From the NCBI GenBank assembly GCA_910585655.1, contig CAJUFW010000145.1, positions 1-8,750 on the forward strand: a DNA stretch of 8,750 nucleotides. Reading direction: 5' to 3'. The stretch comes from an uncultured Lachnospiraceae bacterium. Lineage in GTDB: Bacteria > Bacillota_A > Clostridia > Lachnospirales > Lachnospiraceae. Below are positions 5,764-8,750 of this stretch, in pieces (position 1 is the first letter of the stretch; every line of letters starts with the position of its first letter). The notes beneath the pieces are model-generated. The model worked only from the letters and a program-made list of their open reading frames with translations, did no database searches and had not been told where the DNA came from. The position numbers and the translations under genes are program-made.

Positions 5764-7139
5764 GCTGGCTGCACCTCCTCACAAATCCGGATCTCCAATC
5801 GTCCGGTTCCTTCATTTTCTGGTTCCGCCTCTATCCAGTCCTTGATCCACTCCCGGCGAAGTTTTACTTCCTCCATTTCCCCAGGTGCCATTGCCCGTTT
5901 TTTACGATCGAGCAGCACGTTTCCATCTAAGGAAACCTGAAGGCGGACATTGCGAAATACCTGGCTTACTCGGAAGCGAATGACACAATCCGCGTCTCCT
6001 CCAGCCAAAAAACGTTCTGCCTGAATGTTTGACGGCACGGTATAACGGACACCTCGTTTTGGAAAAATCTGAATCGTAACAGTCTTTTTTTCCTCTGTTT
6101 CCGGGCATTCGGCTTCCCTACAGTATACTGCCGCGCTTTTTCCGGCATGCGCCGCCTCCTCAGATACAAAATCCACCAAATCATGGACGTGAAGGACATT
6201 GCCGCAGGCAAAAATTCCCGGTACGCTGGTTTCCATGTTTTCACCAACGACAGCCCCGGAAGTCGCCGGCTGCAGCAAAATCCCTGCCTGCTCGCTTAAT
6301 TCATTTTCCGGAATCAAGCCTACCGAAAGCAAAAGCGTATCACAGGCTACATAACGCTCTGTTCCCGGAATCGGTTTCCCCTGTCCGTCAACCTTTGCCA
6401 AGGTCACGCCCTGCACCCGTTCTTTTCCGTCTATTTTTACTACAGTTGTAGACAGTTCGAGAGGAATCCCATAGTCCTCCAGGCATTGGACGATATTTCT
6501 CTTTAAGCCGCCGGAATAGGGCATCAGCTCTGCTACGACTTTCACCTTTGCGCCTTCTAAGGTCATCCGTCTTGCCATGATCAGACCGATATCACCAGAG
6601 CCTAAAATAACGACTTCCTTTCCCGGCAGATACCCGTCTATATTGACGTATTTCTGAGCAGTTCCGGCAGAATAGATACCAGCCGGACGATATCCCGGAA
6701 TATTCAATGCGCCCCGCGGACGCTCCCGGCACCCCATCGCCAAAATCACCACCTGACAGCAAATCGTCTGTAACCCTTCCCATTGATTCATCACCATAAC
6801 GTGCTTTCTGCCGTCCTCTAAAGTCTGGATATCTAATACCATCGTATCCGTTACATAAGGAATCCCGGCTTCTTCTACCATCTGGATATAACGTCCGGCA
6901 TACTCTGGTCCGGTCAGCTCCTCCTGAAACGTATGTAAGCCAAAGCCATTGTGAATACACTGATTTAAAATGCCGCCCAGATAATGATCCCGTTCTACAA
7001 TCAAAATCTGCTCTGCTCCTGCCTCTCTCGCCGCCAGAGCTGCTGCTAAGCCTGCCGGACCGCCGCCGATCACCACAATATCCTGTTGACCGCCTATCTT
7101 TCTCGTTTTTCCTTTTTCCTTTTCTATTCCCTTTTCCAT
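5760..7139 (-). CDS. NAD(P)/FAD-dependent oxidoreductase, second subunit of the GlpA-like cluster
   Basis: 459 residues from the chosen start. An FAD-binding Rossmann motif VIGGGPAGLAAALAAREAG begins near residue 23. A conserved LNQCIHNGFG follows (Cys near 61). A second dinucleotide motif, VILGSGDIGLIMARRM, lies near 177-192. The FAD-closing ATP-like motif GIFACGNVLHVHDLVDFVSE precedes a C-terminal beta domain of about 100 residues (DADCVIRFRVSQVFRNVRL). The enzyme would pass electrons between the flavin of the GlpA-like subunit and NAD(P) or another carrier; this is inferred. I chose ATG 7137..7139 because AAGGA lies seven bases upstream. The longer start at 7178 overlaps the preceding stop as ATGCTGA, but its AAAGGG is only one base away. 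The C-terminus overlaps the DUF1667 start by four bases. Confidence 0.9.
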   Translation of the reverse strand: MEKGIEKEKGKTRKIGGQQDIVVIGGGPAGLAAALAAREAGAEQILIVERDHYLGGILNQCIHNGFGLHTFQEELTGPEYAGRYIQMVEEAGIPYVTDTMVLDIQTLEDGRKHVMVMNQWEGLQTICCQVVILAMGCRERPRGALNIPGYRPAGIYSAGTAQKYVNIDGYLPGKEVVILGSGDIGLIMARRMTLEGAKVKVVAELMPYSGGLKRNIVQCLEDYGIPLELSTTVVKIDGKERVQGVTLAKVDGQGKPIPGTERYVACDTLLLSVGLIPENELSEQAGILLQPATSGAVVGENMETSVPGIFACGNVLHVHDLVDFVSEEAAHAGKSAAVYCREAECPETEEKKTVTIQIFPKRGVRYTVPSNIQAERFLAGGDADCVIRFRVSQVFRNVRLQVSLDGNVLLDRKKRAMAPGEMEEVKLRREWIKDWIEAEPENEGTGRLEIRICEEVQPA

Positions 7140-7171
7140 CGCTCTTTCCTTATCCTTTCTGCCATCTGGTC

Positions 7172-8650
7172 TCAGCATCCCTTTTGGATTGCGCCTGTCA
7201 AAAGCTCCGATCCTGGTCCTGCCTTTGTTATCTCTTCCATAGAAACACCAAGCTCTCTGGCTAATAGTTCCACGATTTTAGGAGAACAAAAACCAGACTG
7301 GCAGCGTCCCATTCCTGCCCTGGTTCTTCGTTTTATCCCATCCAAACTTTTCGCTCCCAGCGTCCGATGAATGGCATCCAGGATTTCACCTTCGCTGATC
7401 CGCTCACAACGGCATAGAATCGTCCCATACTCCGGAGTTTTAGCAATCAGGGCATTCCGCTCTTCTTCCGACAGCTCTGACGGATTTAAGATTCCCTTTC
7501 GAGTCTCCTGGAACTGCTCTTTTTTCCGAACTCCTCCAGCCAGTTCCCGATTGGCACGCTCCCAGACCAGACCAGCCATAAAAACCCCGATCGCAGGCGC
7601 TGCCGTCAGCCCTGGCGACTCGATTCCCAAGGCGTCAAACAGTCCCGGCACATCTGCCGCCTCTTCTAAGGTAAAATCATTTTCCTCGGTATGCGCCCGC
7701 AGCCCGGCAAAGGAAGTAATAATCTTTCGACCAGAAAGCCCTTTTCCGGCTCCCGTCCCCAGACTTAACGCCGCTTTTTCCATAATGTCCGCCAAGCCCT
7801 CTGCCGTTGTGGCAACTCCCTCTTTTTCCTCTCCGATATCTACCGCGTTTGGACCGATCATCAGGTTCCCGTGTACCGTAGGCGTTACCAGAACTCCCTT
7901 TCCAAAACGAGTCGGAAGCTGGAAAATCGTCCGGCTTACCCGGCTGCCTTCGCTTTTATCAAACAGACAGTACTCTCCCCGCCTTGGGATAATCGTTCTT
8001 TTTTGACTGCTGAGCATGTTGTGGATGGTATCTGCATAGACGCCTGCTGCATTTACAAGATAGCGGGTCTGTATACTCTGTCCGGAAAGTTCAACGATAA
8101 AGCCCTCGTCGCTTTTGCGAACCCCGGTCACTTCGCTTAGAAAACGGAATTCTACCCCGTTATCAGCGGCATTTTCTGCCAAAGCGATCGTTAAGCCAAA
8201 CGGGCAGACAATCCCGCCTGTCGGAGCATAAAGAGCGGCGACAACCTGATCGGACAATTCCGGTTCCATCTCTCTTGCCTCTTTGCCGGAAATCAAACAT
8301 AACCCCTCTACCCCGTTTTTTCGACCGTTTTCCAGCAACTGTTCTAATTCCCCCCGCTGCGTCTCGTCGGTACAGATTATCAGAGAACCATTTTTTTGAT
8401 AGGCAAAATCCAAGTCCTTAGAAAGCTTCTCCATCATCCGGCTTCCCTCTATGTTCATCTGCGCCTTTTTTGTCCCATAGTGGGCGTCTACTCCCGAGTG
8501 AACAATCCCGCTGTTCGCCTTTGACGTCCCTGTACAGACATCCTCGTCTCTTTCTACGACGCAAACCTTCCAATCATAACGGCTTAATTCTCTGGCAATC
8601 GCACAGCCCGTTACGCCTGCGCCAACAACGACTACATCATATTGCTTCAT
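7172..8650 (-). CDS. GlpA-like FAD-dependent glycerol-3-phosphate dehydrogenase family protein with BFD-like [2Fe-2S] domain
   Basis: 492 residues. The N-terminal FAD site is VVVGAGVTGCAIAREL (7-22), followed by the DAO-family segment TSKANSGIVHSGVD (42-55), as in glycerol-3-phosphate dehydrogenase and 2-hydroxyglutarate oxidase relatives. Mid-protein LVNAAGVYAD and later GLESPG-type flavin contacts (ALGIESPGLTAAPAIG) also fit. The C-terminus is a BFD-like [2Fe-2S] domain with C413 and C415 (LCRCER) and C450 and C455 (GRCQSGFC). The likely reaction is oxidation of sn-glycerol-3-phosphate to dihydroxyacetone phosphate, but the substrate is not proven by sequence. The ATG has a strong AGGAGGAG site eight bases upstream. 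It is the first gene of the operon in this window and lies 40 bases after a terminator-like hairpin. The stop overlaps a possible upstream start of the next gene. Confidence 0.9.
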   Translation of the reverse strand: MKQYDVVVVGAGVTGCAIARELSRYDWKVCVVERDEDVCTGTSKANSGIVHSGVDAHYGTKKAQMNIEGSRMMEKLSKDLDFAYQKNGSLIICTDETQRGELEQLLENGRKNGVEGLCLISGKEAREMEPELSDQVVAALYAPTGGIVCPFGLTIALAENAADNGVEFRFLSEVTGVRKSDEGFIVELSGQSIQTRYLVNAAGVYADTIHNMLSSQKRTIIPRRGEYCLFDKSEGSRVSRTIFQLPTRFGKGVLVTPTVHGNLMIGPNAVDIGEEKEGVATTAEGLADIMEKAALSLGTGAGKGLSGRKIITSFAGLRAHTEENDFTLEEAADVPGLFDALGIESPGLTAAPAIGVFMAGLVWERANRELAGGVRKKEQFQETRKGILNPSELSEEERNALIAKTPEYGTILCRCERISEGEILDAIHRTLGAKSLDGIKRRTRAGMGRCQSGFCSPKIVELLARELGVSMEEITKAGPGSELLTGAIQKGC

Positions 8651-8686
8651 ACCTTGCTCCTCCTATTTCTTATTCTCTATCCTATG

Positions 8687-8710
8687 AAAAAAATTCCACA
8701 AAGTGGAATT
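8687..8710 (-). terminator. Hairpin plus T-run immediately upstream of the GlpA-like gene (terminator or leader attenuator)
   Basis: On the minus strand AATTCCAC and GTGGAATT (8703-8710 and 8692-8699) form a perfect 8-bp stem with a 3-base loop, followed by seven T residues (8687-8693, partly in the stem). It is a good minus-strand intrinsic terminator. No promoter is visible in the 40 bases between it and the GlpA-like start codon. It may therefore be a leader terminator that must be passed, as in GlpP-controlled glp operons of Firmicutes, or just the end of an upstream gene outside the window. Confidence 0.6.
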
Positions 8711-8712
8711 CT

Positions 8713-8741
8713 CGCGCCGAGCGCGGTTGTCTTACGGCAAC
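8713..8741. repeat. Adjacent GC-rich small hairpins at right edge
   Basis: CGCGC (8713-8717) and GCGCG (8721-8725) form a tight 5-bp stem with a 3-base loop. GTTG (8726-8729) and CAAC (8738-8741) form a weak second stem. With the T-run hairpin next to them they make three consecutive stem-loops before the GlpA-like gene. The arrangement of GC-rich part followed by a GAATTC palindrome is shared with 815..860. Confidence 0.4.
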
Positions 8742-8750
8742 ATCTTCCAT

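Noticed and set aside
5321..5815. Minus-strand 164-codon frame overlapping DUF1667
   Set aside because: Low-complexity Gly/Arg-rich product in another frame of the DUF1667 gene, whose CxxC motifs and coupled start are convincing.
7371..8006. Long 211-codon plus-strand frame opposite the GlpA-like gene
   Set aside because: It lies entirely antisense to a well-supported enzyme with conserved motifs, has no recognisable domain and a Ser/Pro/Arg-rich composition typical of shadow frames.

Overview
The window looks like a chromosomal segment of an anaerobic Clostridia bacterium, probably Lachnospiraceae-like. The evidence is the N-terminus of a long-form PurL, a three-gene GlpA-like/FAD-oxidoreductase/DUF1667 cluster, a split ThrE-type exporter, strong AGGAGG-type ribosome sites and TTGACA-N17-TATAAT promoters. 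Every gene I can support is on the minus strand, so the window reads biologically from right (8750) to left (1). No CRISPR array, tRNA or rRNA is visible.

Right part (8710 to 3216): a tight four-gene operon. A terminator-like hairpin with a T-run lies just upstream of an FAD-dependent, glycerol-3-phosphate-dehydrogenase-type oxidoreductase with a C-terminal BFD-like [2Fe-2S] domain (7172..8650). It is followed by a two-Rossmann FAD/NAD oxidoreductase (5760..7139) and a small four-cysteine DUF1667 protein (5395..5763). A complete HD-helicase Cas3 (3216..5390) comes last, and its start lies 4 nt after the DUF1667 stop. The first three genes probably form one membrane-peripheral redox complex oxidising glycerol-3-phosphate or a similar 2-hydroxy substrate. 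Cas3 has no Cascade, adaptation gene or array beside it, yet all its catalytic motifs are present.

Middle part (3215 to 1731): an A+T-richer stretch of small, decayed or mobile pieces. It holds a short membrane-peptide ORF that looks frameshifted, a strong bidirectional terminator, a possible decayed ORF, and an Rpn/PD-(D/E)XK 'putative transposase' gene. That gene keeps a consensus promoter, ribosome site and ATG but has an in-frame TAG at codon 15. On the plus strand lies a folded RNA-like element resembling the omegaRNA/HEARO end of IS200/IS605-superfamily elements, with no nuclease gene on either side.

Left part (1730 to 1): a two-gene YjjP/YjjB (split ThrE-type) exporter pair, separated by a palindrome that resembles the hairpin at the right edge of the window. 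Then comes a hairpin at the end of yjjB, a consensus promoter, and the first 48 codons of purL, which runs off the left edge.

All family names rest on motif recognition by eye; no database search was possible.
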